Notes under the pieces: generated by a model | What the model was told of the DNA's origin: nothing | The model's input: the letters and a program-made list of their open reading frames with translations, nothing else | Database searches by the model: none | Shown here: piece after piece, positions 14,177 through 25,372 of the stretch | How the letters are laid out: the number at the start of each line of letters is the position of its first letter | Position numbering within the stretch: position 1 is the first letter of the stretch | Source of the DNA: Baylisascaris procyonis | Taxonomy: Eukaryota; Nematoda; Chromadorea; Rhabditida; Ascarididae | DNA: 64,000 nucleotides | NCBI GenBank assembly: GCA_037389465.1 | Contig: JAZARR010000154.1 | Coordinates: forward strand, 124,001-188,000 | Direction of reading: 5' to 3' | Translations under genes and position numbers: made by a program

Positions 14177-17100
14177 TCATTCAGTCTCGTGTGGTATCTT
14201 CTCGAAATGTTCCATAGGGTAGTGTTCTGCGTAACGCTCCAAATGCTTATCGAGTTGTTGCTGTTGACGCTGAAGACTCAGCGGTTTCTTCTGAAATTGT
14301 TTCATTTTTATATCAATATCGAATTTAGACTGCGCTGCCTAACACTTCAAAACAAACAGTCGGCCATCGAAGATGAATTTCGAATGAAAGTGGGGATGGC
14401 ACAAGCCCTCCGTTCTTCACGAATCGTTGGCTTTTGGTAGCCTATTTAAGAACTGCGATAACTCTTGAAGAATAAAGATAAACAATATCAGAGATGGTTC
14501 ATTTCTGTCACTTCATCACCTACGAGGTTTTCATTCGTCTTTACCTCATCCTCTCCATCACCTTCTATTCTCCTTAACTCAAGCTTCATTGGGCCGGAAA
14601 CTTTGAGAAGGCTGAACTGTCGGATTTTTTCGTGCTTCTGTTTAAGAAATTTTGTCTGCCTTTCTTCCTTATAAGATTATGCATAAGTAAAAGAAAAAAG
14701 CAAACAACGCCATAAGACTTATGTCAGCTGTTTAAAAGAAATGAACTGAAGATGTGTGTGAATGTGAAGCGGGCAAACTAGTTTCGCAATATCAGAACAA
14801 CAGCGAGATCGGAAATAAAGCGAAAATACCATCCTCTCATAGAGCTTAAAGCAGATAAATGAAAAGTTTTTGAAAGTTCTTAGCCTGTGATATGCCCACT
14901 TCAGCTCCTTGCAGAATTTTGAAGCACGTTTCCATGCGGTTTTGCAAGTCTGTATTTGCATGACGTATCACTTTAAGGTGGTACCTGTGCGTACATATAC
15001 TTCTGTGTGTCTGTTCACTACATTCCAACCAGAAGAGCTCCACTCAAGCTAGAATTACGAAACTCTGTGGCTATGATGTACACCTTCGATGTCTCCTCCA
15101 TGGACCTTCAACTTCGATAAAGGTTATAAACGCCTAAAGTTGCCAAAAAAAACTGACCGCATTTTACAACCTGTTGAGCTGCAAAAGACCGGAATTCTTT
15201 GTTGAACATTTGTATAAGCTATTATTTAAAACAATTGTTATATTACATATTTTATAAGTAGTTCATCACTTATCGAAGTTGCTTCTCCGATGTTCCGATG
15301 AATGGAATGCAAAAGTTAATATCGTGCTACCTTCTCCGCTAAGTTCGTATGAATACAGCTTATTAATGATCAGTCTTACAGTTCGTTTTTTTTCCATTCT
15401 CCAAAATACTTGAATTGCAAGATACTTCATTACCCCCTCCCTCCCCCGCCCAGCGTACAATCCATTACGATGCAAGATTCGCTTCTAACTGCATGAAAAA
15501 TTAGAGCAATAACGATGGCGGAATAAATCTGTTTGCTGAGCGAGAACAACATTCTGAGTGGGATATAGCAGACCATAATATTCCTTAAAAACGTTTCCTG
15601 AAAATGAAAGCACCTTTTTGCTCACTAAAATACTTGTCAAGCAAATGAATTTACTGAAAAAAGAAGAGCGATAGAACATTTATGCAAATGCAAACCTTAT
15701 AAACCTCTTTAAACATCTCACGTGGATGCAATTTCTGCACCTTTTCGGCCGCATTGAATGACTCCAGAACTTCTTTTCTTGCCTGAAAATTGATATGAAA
15801 GATCACCTAAAAAGTTGACATGGTCACCTAAAAATTGACAGGGAGGACAACTTGCAAATTAATAAAGAAGATTTGATTTCTCCATGGAAGTCGGATAAAA
15901 GATAATAATGGTAAAATTAAGTTCGTGACTTTGAAGAACACAACGGTCTAATCAAAAACAATGAATGGAGTGCAATTGTAAATGTAACAACAAATTCCAG
16001 CAGATTCGGACGAATTCTCGGTTTGATATATATTACGCAAAATCGTAATGAAAGCTTCTTCGACGATTACTTGGTGTAATTCCATTAACGGGTTTACATC
16101 CACACTCCGCCAATCAACATGGATGAAAGAATCTGCAACCTAGCTACGATGGGACCCTTGGCCACAGGAGTGAGGAATTCCTGGGTCTTTGGCTCCAAGA
16201 GTGGACGGATCTGTCTTTGAAGCTCCATGCAGCGTCGGTAGTAACCTTACACTTTAACGTGGTGACAACAGCGCTTGACGTTTTTTAAGCGCTAACTTTT
16301 TGCTCCGTATCGTGGACATGCACTCCGCATATTTTAGCGTCTCGTGAGCACTGATCTGATAATTTTCACTCCTATGTAACACTGTTGTCGTATTCTTCTT
16401 TGCTGGGCCTGTTTCTCCTGGTCACATACCGTGGATTTCACATCCTTTCAGCAACTCTATTGCACTTTTTTATTGAAACAGAGAGTATCGAGACGATTTT
16501 TTTTTGGAGCCCAACGCTATGTGCGATGCGCAAATCTGATCCTATGAGACACACATATCGATGTTGAAAAAGTGATCCGTCTAATGTGTTATTACTGGTG
16601 GCTCATACTGGCGTTTGTAGACCGGAGCATTTCATCACGGAGGAACATTGCACTGCGCCGATTCGCAGCGTACTCGCTGTATTTGGCAAGTGTGACAAAC
16701 AAAAGACCCCGAAAATGCGGTTTGAAATGCTCTCTGTTCGCAAAGAATACATTTCTTTTTGGGAAAGTACTTTTCCTGTAGTCTGCTGTACCTTCGTTTA
16801 ATGGTTCTATACCTTTGCCCAAGCGAGGCCAGCAGAGATCGCTGGACTCATGTCCAGCCTTGTGTAGGATTGTGACTGGTGATGTTAAGGGCATAAATAG
16901 GGGATTCGCCTTCGTCTCTCCAGTACGCGAAGCGGAACACTCTAACCTCTCTCGCACACTAGTCGCTCGTCGTGCTCAGCGAATCCTTCGTGCTCAGCGA
17001 TATAAGGTCCATATGGAAATAAAGCTGCTTTGGTGGCATTTGCCTAGTGGAGAGGGCAAGAGAACGATTCCAAAATTCTGCTTGGGTGGCAGTGTACTTT

Positions 17101-20100
17101 TACATCGATGATGCGCATTGTATGCATGGCTACTGCATATTAGATGTGCATAAATGACCTGATCAATTGAAATGTAGGTGCTTCGTTGCGTTCATTTCGC
17201 AGTTTGTTGCCCACTCACTAAATTGCTTGATATGATACGGATGGTTTTATCTGTCTTTAGCCTTTATATGTGACAAAACCTAAACCACCTCAATAGCTTT
17301 TATACCACGAATGAAACAGCGCATATTTCACCAGTTCCTGTAGCACAGTTCCTCATTTCTTCCAGATCAATACTTAAAACTTCAACATGAAGAGAGTTTT
17401 GGAGTTTTTCATAATTTCTCAAACTTGCATTCAGAGCGATTGCTCGAGTGCACCACTCACCTCTTTCTGCCATTTCCATTCTTCCTCTTCATTCCACCAT
17501 CCTTTATCGATAAGGTAGGTACGAAATCTTGTTATCGGATTTTCCTTAGTTTTCCACGTCATCACTTCTTCTTTCGATCTGAAAGAGTAATAGACTCAAC
17601 GAATGAGGAATATTTTCCTAACTTCAAAAAGATATTAGTGTCCCAAATGATTGTGAGAACAAATGGGCAGTATCGAGGATTACCTATTATGAAATGAGAA
17701 TCGCATTTCACACATGGATCGGCCTCAGACCCAGCTTAAGTAGCTCAACAGGCTTCATCTCGCTTTTCCATGTTTGGGTGAGCCAAACCCTCCCTCAATT
17801 CCGTTTTTCTTTCCTTTTCATTTGTCGGATGTTCGAGATGGCGAACTTTGTGTTTTTGCTTATCGCAAACTTGTTACTGTCAAAATATATGCTTCACACT
17901 AGTGCGGTTCGTAAACAATGGAAACACATCGAGATGCAACATGTGGCTATAGTACGAGACGGAAAATCATGGGGTTTATGAAAATAAGCGTCTTCCTAGT
18001 TCAACCTTCGACCCTCCCATGATGTGCCTGGTCTAGCACTTGGACCTTGAAAGACACATATATGCTTCGAATTCCCTCACCCCTTTCTTTGCGATGTTGA
18101 AAACAATTTCGTACCGATAAATGGTTGAGTCATCTGAGGTGGAATGATGCCCACTTCGATAGGTCATTGCCTCGATCATAACAGGCTGGTTTTGCAGTGC
18201 CATCTCACGTGCTGCTTTTGTCACATTATATACCGCAAAGAAATCGTTACCATCAACTCTGAAACTCTCTATCACTTCAATTAACCTTATGCCCTATAAA
18301 ACTATCAATTCATTTTTCTATCAAATAATTCAACAAAACTTTAATAATTCCGTAAAAATATATTCATATTAATTCTATTAAATTTTCTATAATTTAACGT
18401 CTTATTATGATCCAAATCTTCTAAGAAGTAATTAATAAATGTCAATATTGACTCGTAATCAACAAATCTATGGAAAATAGTACCGAGAATAAACATTGGT
18501 TCCGCTAATAGTATCATTTCGAGTTTCAGAAATAATCGACATGAACAAACCGTATAGTATTGAGTGCATGAGGAGGTCCCATACTTGCAATGCCATCACC
18601 TCCATATTGTTCACTGGTTGGTGTACTGATTGCATAACCATTGTTTCGACAGAAGAATACTACGGGACATTTCTGAACGAACTGAGTGGAACGAGAAATG
18701 ACAACAATTATGCAATTTTATTACGTATAAAACTTCTGAAATTTATATATTAGAAGAGAACGAAGCATCCGCAGTAACACTTGTTTGATAGCGCAAACAC
18801 ATCGATGAAAATTTGATGTAAATCTTCTTCCCTTGCTGATTCTTTCCTTCCTCCCCTCCCCCACCTCCTCTTTCTTCCTCACAGCAACACTCACTTCGTT
18901 CAATGATCCCGACAAATATTTTGGAGGAATCGCTTCAAACTGAACGAACAAACCAATCAAATCGCATCTTTTGAAACGTGCGCGAATTCTGCTGGGAATT
19001 CGTTGTTGTATTTAAGTCGCCCATAGCTTATGTGAAAACTCATCGTATCGCTTTAGAAGCTTCAACGACAGATCGCTTTACCACTAAAAACGTTTGCGGT
19101 TTTCAATAAAAATTCGTCGCAATATTTTGCGGTTTTTGGTGGAAATTCCATCGATCGCTTAAACTTTTCACGAATTTTTTCTTCGATTCTCCGCTTAAAT
19201 TCGCAAGCAAAAAAGCGAAGAGTGGCATCGTTTCTCGAGGAATCACTATTTAACACTATCAGTTGAGTGGAAAGAGATGAAGCTTTATTAACTAAAAAAC
19301 TTAGAATATGTGAAGCAGCATCGATGAAAGCGATGCAGCAGTTTTGATATGCTATGCAGTTTCAAATCTTTAGGGATTGCACTGTTGTGGAAGCAATAGC
19401 CTGATCAATTCTTTCTTCCTTTTTCTCTACTAAACTAAAGGCTCCACATTCATGCATAGAATTGCAGTATTGCTTACCAATGTGCCAGCAAAATTGTAAG
19501 CAGCATGTGCATCCCCTTCAGATGACGCACCATCGCCATAATATACAATCACAATACGCCCATTTTTAGCCCTTAAATTTCATTTATTTGTATATCTATG
19601 TCAAATGTTTTGAAGATCTAATCAAAAATAAGATTATGGGCATTGGAACTACGATGAAATGCCTTTCGTGAACAGCAATTACACTCTGAAATGAAGCTGG
19701 CACACGCCATCTTGGTCACTATAAAATCCACGATTTGCCAGTTATGGGTCAGAATTTCGATGAGAGCACCCCGCAGAGATTTCCCGGGATGAAAAATGAT
19801 GGGTCATGTCAAAATTAGAGTTCTCGAACTCGGTCGCAACAGGTGCCACAGGACCTCAGTAGAATCTCAACAGCTGTGTTATAAAAGTTCTTCACATTCC
19901 AGTCACTCGACCAGCCAAAAGACATCTATACGAAGCTGTCTGGTTGCAAAGATTGTAAGTTATTGAGTAGGGATTGATGCTGTTTGGTTTTAGCTACCTT
20001 TTGAAGGCGTATGCCGATCCGACCGCCTGCGGCATTTCATTAGCCAATGGTGAGGAGATTGTGACGAAATGATGCTCTAATGAGCCATAATGTATGGGCA

Positions 20101-23100
20101 TTTGCTTTCCTTTTCCTGCAACCATTAAATTTTTTTTTTCTTTTGCAAAACTCTCATTTCTTAGAATCTGTTCGTGATGAGTCATAAATCAGAAACTATG
20201 ACCTTCAAAAGTTATGAAACGACAAAACTGTGGAACTCTGAGCAAATAAAAGGACTACTTAGCTTAGCGAAGTTGTTTTCATTTTTTAAACGCGTTATTT
20301 GTTGCATTCTCGTGCTTAATTTTACTGCGTTGATTTTCTTGATCATTAGTTACAAATCCTTAGTTGAAAATCGCTGGTATGTCAAACGGACCTTTTCTGA
20401 GAAATATCCTTTGAGATGGTCTTTTATTTTTGATTTCTACTTCTGTTTTAGACATGTTGGGTTCTTGTCCCTATTCTGTTCTACTTGGCTTAACGTTGCT
20501 TGTACTTGCTACTGTCACGGTATGTACGGCCTCCTTTTATCATAAGAGGAACGAGGCGGATACTTCCGGTGTAGAAGGCATGAGTTCGCGAAGTGTCATC
20601 AAAACTGAAAACCGATTATTGTTATTGCAAGAGAGTCACTTTGTCGAAAAAGGCCGCCGGAACTCTGCAAAGGCTTAGAAAAATATGGAACAATTAAAAA
20701 TATGCCAAGAGAATCAAGAAAGCATGGAAGTACGGTTTATGATGATAAAGCAATAGACCCTTCCTTCTAACAACACAAAGGTAAATTAACAACTGACATT
20801 CGAAAACAAATCGAGCGAGATTTGATTCGACGCGAGTGTACATACAGTTATTAGGCATTCAGCTGACTTTGGCATCTATAGGCGTACTAAAAGAGGAAAC
20901 CTCCCACACCTGAGAAGAATTGGAGAGGAAGGGCAACGTTCGCCAAAAACAATGATGAGACTAACATCGATCGTTTCAACTTTAGCGATGTTCGAAAACT
21001 TTGCTGTCGACCAGTCAAAAGTCCAATTATTGATGAAAGCGGTAAGTCTATTCCGATGTGAGCAGCATTCAACTGTCCGTGACGGGACGATTTTACAGCG
21101 TTGGTGGTATTTTTAGTTTGAATGCTGTCCAGTAAATTATTCTTTGTGCTAATATTCCTCTAGGAAAGCAACGATCGAACTTTCGTCTAACAAAGTGAAG
21201 TGACTTCAAAGAACAAAGGTCAGCGGAAGATTTGGCTAACTCAGAATGCAGACCTCAATATAGTTTAGAATTCGTAGGTGGATTTCAAGCATATGATTCG
21301 CAGGAAAAAAACTCGGTGAATTTGAACGAACTAAGCGAGATCGCCGAAGATCCTCAGTTGCGCCCAATCCAAAGCGCTGTGCTGCGGCAATCAAAACAGA
21401 ATTATCCCGAATTTCGCGTTGTTCATATTGGTAAGTCCAATGAATCAGCTATTTTACAAATAGCGTTTTTTAAAATATGGTCGATGGGTCGCTAGAGCCG
21501 ATCTGCTTCTAAATAAATGCTCGCTCGAAGTGATGAACTATGAAAAGTTTTATGAAGTGAATTAAAAGACAATAAGAAAAGGTTTTGAGCAAAAAGTACG
21601 AGAATGGAAGCTTTCAAATAAGAGTAAGTTCGTCTTGACGGGGTACTCTAAACCGAAGAACGATCATTTGATTCGACAGAAGTGCATCGTTTGTAATTAG
21701 ACGACCGCAGCTGTTTATGGTAAAGGGGCAAAGTATAAAGGACGAGTAGTTTGCAATATCCGACGGAAGAACCGTGAAAACATTTTTTGAAAAAGTGTTT
21801 TGGATTTATACGAAATCGCTAATAAATTGCGGAAGACGAACTGTCCAAAGGGTTTGCTCACTTGTTCATTTCGAGAGGAGATTAGTAGATAGATGTTTAA
21901 ATTTGTAACTTTCATATTAGCTGACAGTTATAAACACCGACCGAGATCGTAGGCATTCCCATAGCACTGATTCATGAAACTGTCCATCGGGAATCCTCTC
22001 CACATAAGCACACCTGCTTCTCGATATTGCGCATAAACGAGATCATCATCTTGCAAAGCGGCCGCTGATCCTACTTGACTCGCCTTCAATACAGATTCAC
22101 CTTCAAGTGGGTTATAAGTTACCTCAGCTAAGCTGTTATAAATCAATCGTACTTCTTTTAACGAAAGCACAGAATCTTGGGTTTGAACTGTTTTAGACTA
22201 TGGTTTTACTGAGTTTCGAGTAACCACCTTTCTTAACATTGCGCCTTTGCAACTTTTCGAGAGCAACACGTTATCCCCAAAGGAGTTCCAAATACTTACT
22301 ACCCTCTCCTACAACAAAAAATTAACATTTACATGAGTATTTCAAACCTTGTTTGAAGTGAACGATAAACTTCTTAGAACATTTTGCTCAATAGCATAGG
22401 CCGTTACATTTGTCTGACTCACCTTGTTAGAGTGCTTTCTACTGCTATTTATTGTTTAACCTTGAAAAATTAGCTCTATCTCATGAAGGCAAGAAAATAG
22501 ATTTCCTATAATTTTGTTGCCGTGTTGCTTACCGCACAGAGTTTTCCATTTTGCTCAGAATCTCAAATATTCTGAATCCATCTGAATAAATCTCAAAAAG
22601 AAAAATCTTTCTCTATACGAAGAGAAAATTATCGGAAAAGTAGACATATTATTCAAAAAATATTAGAAATGATCTTGAAAATTGACTGCAACGAATGTAT
22701 ACAATTAATAAAATACATTTTTATGGAACAGCAAATGCAAAAATTGTCTCTGTAAATGCAAAATGGAAGTAGCAAAAAAAGTAGACTGTAATAAACACAA
22801 AACCTCTTCACCGGTATTCGTTAGATAAAAGCTGATACGTCCTTGTCGTTGTGACTCATAAAGAATCTTATCCATTTCTTCAACTAGTGACATCTTACGA
22901 TAGACTTTCAACGCGAAATCCTTAATAAATTCAATGATTTCATATGATTCTCTCAACTCGTAATCGAATAGTAAATGAGATCACTGGTTGCAAATAATTG
23001 AAACTTTCAACGAAATATTTCGCAATAATAGAATAATGCATTATATTGTAGATGCCATCTGTCACTGTGATCTCTCATCTGTGTTTCACATTTTATCCCC

Positions 23101-24755
23101 CTCAGAGATGGCCATAGATATTACTAATCAGGCATAAATGAAGCAAATAAACCGAAAAACATGTTATCGAGAAAGGGGCGATATGCACATTTGGCTTTCG
23201 GCTCCCCGGTGAAAAAAAGATGAAACGCCTAATGATGAGCGTCCATGTTGAAATCGAATAGCTGGCAAAACACAGACACATGTCATGTTTTTCCCTCAGA
23301 ATTGAGGTGCAAATTTTTTCATCGCCACAGGTTTTATTGTTGGTGGCCTGAAATTGGATGAGAGACAGACAGGCAGACAGAAATACGCATAAAAATAACA
23401 CTGCGCACATATTTTTGCAAAAATCCACAACAGCATTGAAAAAGATGCCTTATCCAAGTTGGGATCCTGTGTGGGATCGACGAATTTACCGTTTGAATCG
23501 GTCACTCGATAGATCGGCATTGTTGGCATATTTGATGGTTTCACGAAGTTCATCTTCTCGGTGAATTGTGCCTAGAAGCAATTTTCTCTTTAATGTTTCA
23601 CTTTTTACGTGCACAAATTATAGGAAAGGATTGGATGGACTATATAAATGGCATATTTGGGAAATGTGCACATATTGCACATACACAGAGGGAAATATGA
23701 ATAAAACGTAAGAGCATTCAATCTCCGATATTTTCACAAATTCATTTTCTGCAAGATAGGTGGAGTTTTTTTGGCGGGAAATAATAGAAAATACAAAGTT
23801 CTTAAACAGTAACAATTTCTTCACATTGTCCCTAGGAAAACACTGAAAATTTGCACTTTGATCATTCTTTTCAAGCGTAATTATGATGATTCACTCTGCT
23901 TTCAAAGGGTCACGACTACATAAATTTGAAACAAAATGAGACCGAAATTCGAAGCAACCTTGCATTGTGGAGCACAAAATTTGTTTTTTTTTTTTTGTAG
24001 AATTGTACAACTCTTTGAGAATAACCAAATTGTAAATTGTAGCTGTGTGGAAAATTTACTGCGTAACTGTTGTTATACGTAAGTGTATATGTTGATAAAA
24101 ATTCGGAAAACTTTGATTAGATGGTTGGATGTTTCGAAATAAATGTTGCCTCAAGTGAATCTAAACCCAGAGGTTTTAATCGACTGGGATAATCAAGTGC
24201 AGCGATGTTATTTTTGAGAATAAGTTCGAAGGGGACCTGGAAATTATGAAAATTTCCTTTTTGTTGTTTCATTTTGTTGTTTTTTTCTTTTTTTTTTTGC
24301 AGTAGAAAAAAGCATATAAAGAAGCGAAAGTGAGCACGGCAGGCAACCAACGAACCTTGAATTTCTTAAACCACTCAGGAATGGATTCCAAAACAGGTCG
24401 CTTACATGACATAAATTCAAGTGTTCAAGAGTTATCCAGAGTTTGCTAAGTCGAAATGACATGTTATCAAAGAAAATTTAATCGACGATAAAGAGTGCCC
24501 AAGGAGATTGATGTCTTTGGTAGTGTCCTCTGCAGAAATTACCGTCACGCATATATACAGATATATGGGTATGCTCAGCGACTGTGATAATCAAATAAAT
24601 AGAACCTTTCTTTGGTGAAGGTATTTCTCAGTGAATTGATGCAACCGAAAAGAGTCTGCCTCGACGGTTGAATAATAAGCCGTTGTTGCGATCAGTGAAG
24701 TATGCGCCACTGCCATGCACGATGGCAAGCCGATACGACTGCAGCACGACAGCAT
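14177..24755 (-). CDS. BCKDHA: BCKDHA-like E1 alpha subunit, copy 2 (full length, altered K+ site)
   Basis: Second E1 alpha paralogue. Eleven coding exons on the minus strand: 24606-24755, 23449-23571, 22804-22920, 21942-22083, 19998-20115, 19478-19571, 18551-18672, 18115-18258, 17461-17578, 15696-15782, 14177-14290. They give 442 codons plus TGA, against 445 in human BCKDHA. A mitochondrial presequence occupies about the first 30 residues. Kept: QYRE (149-152), GDGASSEG (from 229), RNNGY (257-261), HHSTSDDS with catalytic H327 and phospho-Ser S328, the site 2 Ser (S338), and the C-terminal EHYP. Changed: the K+-binding SSPLATQ is SSPLANE (N203, E204); QYRGDG is QYGGDG; and the usual ARGPGYG stretch reads SMGPPHA. 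The intron after exon 2 starts with GC, not GT. Intron 4 carries a decayed plus-strand coding region and intron 9 a possible LTR. The frame is intact, so I call it a gene; altered cofactor handling is inference. Confidence 0.93.
15432..15452 (-). repeat. G-quadruplex motif in BCKDHA copy 2 intron 10
   Basis: The sense strand reads gggcgggggagggaggggg: four runs of at least three G separated by single bases, a textbook quadruplex-forming motif. Confidence 0.75.
16587..17030 (+). mobile_element. Possible solo LTR or LTR fragment in intron 9 of BCKDHA copy 2
   Basis: The block starts TGTTATTACTGG and carries a TATA-like ATAAATAG at 16893-16900. Next is a GC-richer leader with a repeated cgtgctcagcga. 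It ends with AATAAA (17018-17023) just before tggtggcatttgcc, which resembles a tRNA primer-binding site. That order (TG start, TATA, polyA signal, TGG) is the LTR layout. Against it: no CA terminus, no clear target-site duplication and no internal retroelement genes. Confidence 0.25.
20454..20678 (+). CDS. Possible small membrane protein ORF inside intron 4 of BCKDHA copy 2
   Basis: A 74-codon frame starts two bases after a T-rich acceptor (tctgttttag, ending at 20451), the arrangement expected of a trans-spliced or 5'UTR-spliced transcript. The first 28 residues form one hydrophobic segment ([15 protein letters not shown]), followed by a basic, polar tail, so a type II or secreted small protein is conceivable. 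A gtatgt donor after 20519 could splice the hydrophobic segment to another exon. It lies antisense within an intron and partly overlaps, in another phase, the decayed region at 20612-21430. No family is recognised. Confidence 0.2.
   Translation: MLGSCPYSVLLGLTLLVLATVTVCTASFYHKRNEADTSGVEGMSSRSVIKTENRLLLLQESHFVEKGRRNSAKA
20612..21430 (+). pseudogene. Decayed plus-strand coding region nested in intron 4 of BCKDHA copy 2
   Basis: Read in one frame on the plus strand, this stretch is a run of protein-like segments broken by stops: 20612-20767 (52 codons), TAA, 20771-20851 (27 codons, [18 protein letters not shown]), a short bad stretch, 20891-21058 (56 codons, [18 protein letters not shown]). A gtaagt donor after 21041 and a tctag acceptor before 21164 define a 122-base intron that keeps the frame. 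The frame then meets one TGA (21196) and stays open 77 codons to another gtaagt donor at 21431. I do not recognise the protein. The pattern fits an old gene copy or element remnant with intron structure still visible; chance open frames are the main alternative. Confidence 0.3.
23441..23448 (-). other. GC (not GT) splice donor of BCKDHA copy 2 intron 2
   Basis: Exon 2 ends GGATAAG and the intron begins gcatct. Copy 3 at the same junction has GATAAG|gtatct and copy 1 has GAGAAG|gtaagg. The 123-nt exon length and phase fit only this site. The next downstream GT (in gctgttgtg) would shift the frame. Confidence 0.75.
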
Positions 24756-24764
24756 TCCAACTGA
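24756..24764 (-). promoter_or_regulatory. AG acceptor 5 bases before the start of BCKDHA copy 2
   Basis: On the minus strand gcgttcag (AG at 24762-24761) is followed by five bases (ttgga) and the ATG at 24755. The upstream tract is less T-rich than in the other two copies, so this acceptor looks weaker. Confidence 0.5.
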
Positions 24765-24863
24765 ACGCATTTCGTTACTCTCCGCATATTAATTTGGTCG
24801 AATTCAGTTCCGGTCATCGCTCTTAGCTTTTCAAAATCGACGTAGGATGCTAAATGAGGTGGA

Positions 24864-24881
24864 GTGGTGGGGGCGGGGGTT
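24864..24881 (+). promoter_or_regulatory. GC-box-like G tract upstream of BCKDHA copy 2
   Basis: The plus strand reads ggtgggggcgggggt about 110 bases upstream of the copy 2 start codon. It matches the Sp1/KLF GC-box core in an otherwise AT-rich flank. Its position fits a proximal promoter; function is inferred. Confidence 0.35.
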
Positions 24882-25332
24882 GAGACTTATAAAAGTGATG
24901 GCGTATTATTTTACAGCGCTCCGTAATGCATAAGATATGGCTCATTGTCATCGCAGCACTCAACCAAAAGAAACATATTCTTAGCAAATGACCTTCGAAG
25001 CTCCATTGTATTACAATATATTTATAACATATACATATAAATACTACACATTTATGGACTCATCACCAACACACAGTGAGGTGCGGATTGCAGTCTCCGA
25101 TGAGATGTGAATTACTCAGAAATACTGCAGCGCAGGAATAAATATATGCCTATCGTATTGTAGTACCACAGCGACCGGAAGCCATTTACAACTACTGGCA
25201 ATCGCATCCGGTTGCCTCGCTAATGTCCAGAGACACATCTAGAGAAATGCTGACTACAGAGTCCATCATACTGTTAACAGCACTATTTGGGTGACTGGTG
25301 ATTGCTGCATATATCAGCACAGTCCATTAGTG

Positions 25333-25372
25333 GACAGAATTTCCATCAGTGTAAACTGATGGAAATTTTGTC
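25333..25372. repeat. Tight hairpin, 18-bp arms with a 4-base loop
   Basis: The arm gacagaatttccatcagt pairs with actgatggaaattttgtc (one mismatch) around the loop gtaa. It lies about 580 bp upstream of BCKDHA copy 2. Confidence 0.8.

Noticed and set aside
14045..14440. A 131-codon plus-strand frame.
   Set aside because: It is antisense to the last exon of BCKDHA copy 2 (14177-14290), which matches the family in the minus-strand frame.
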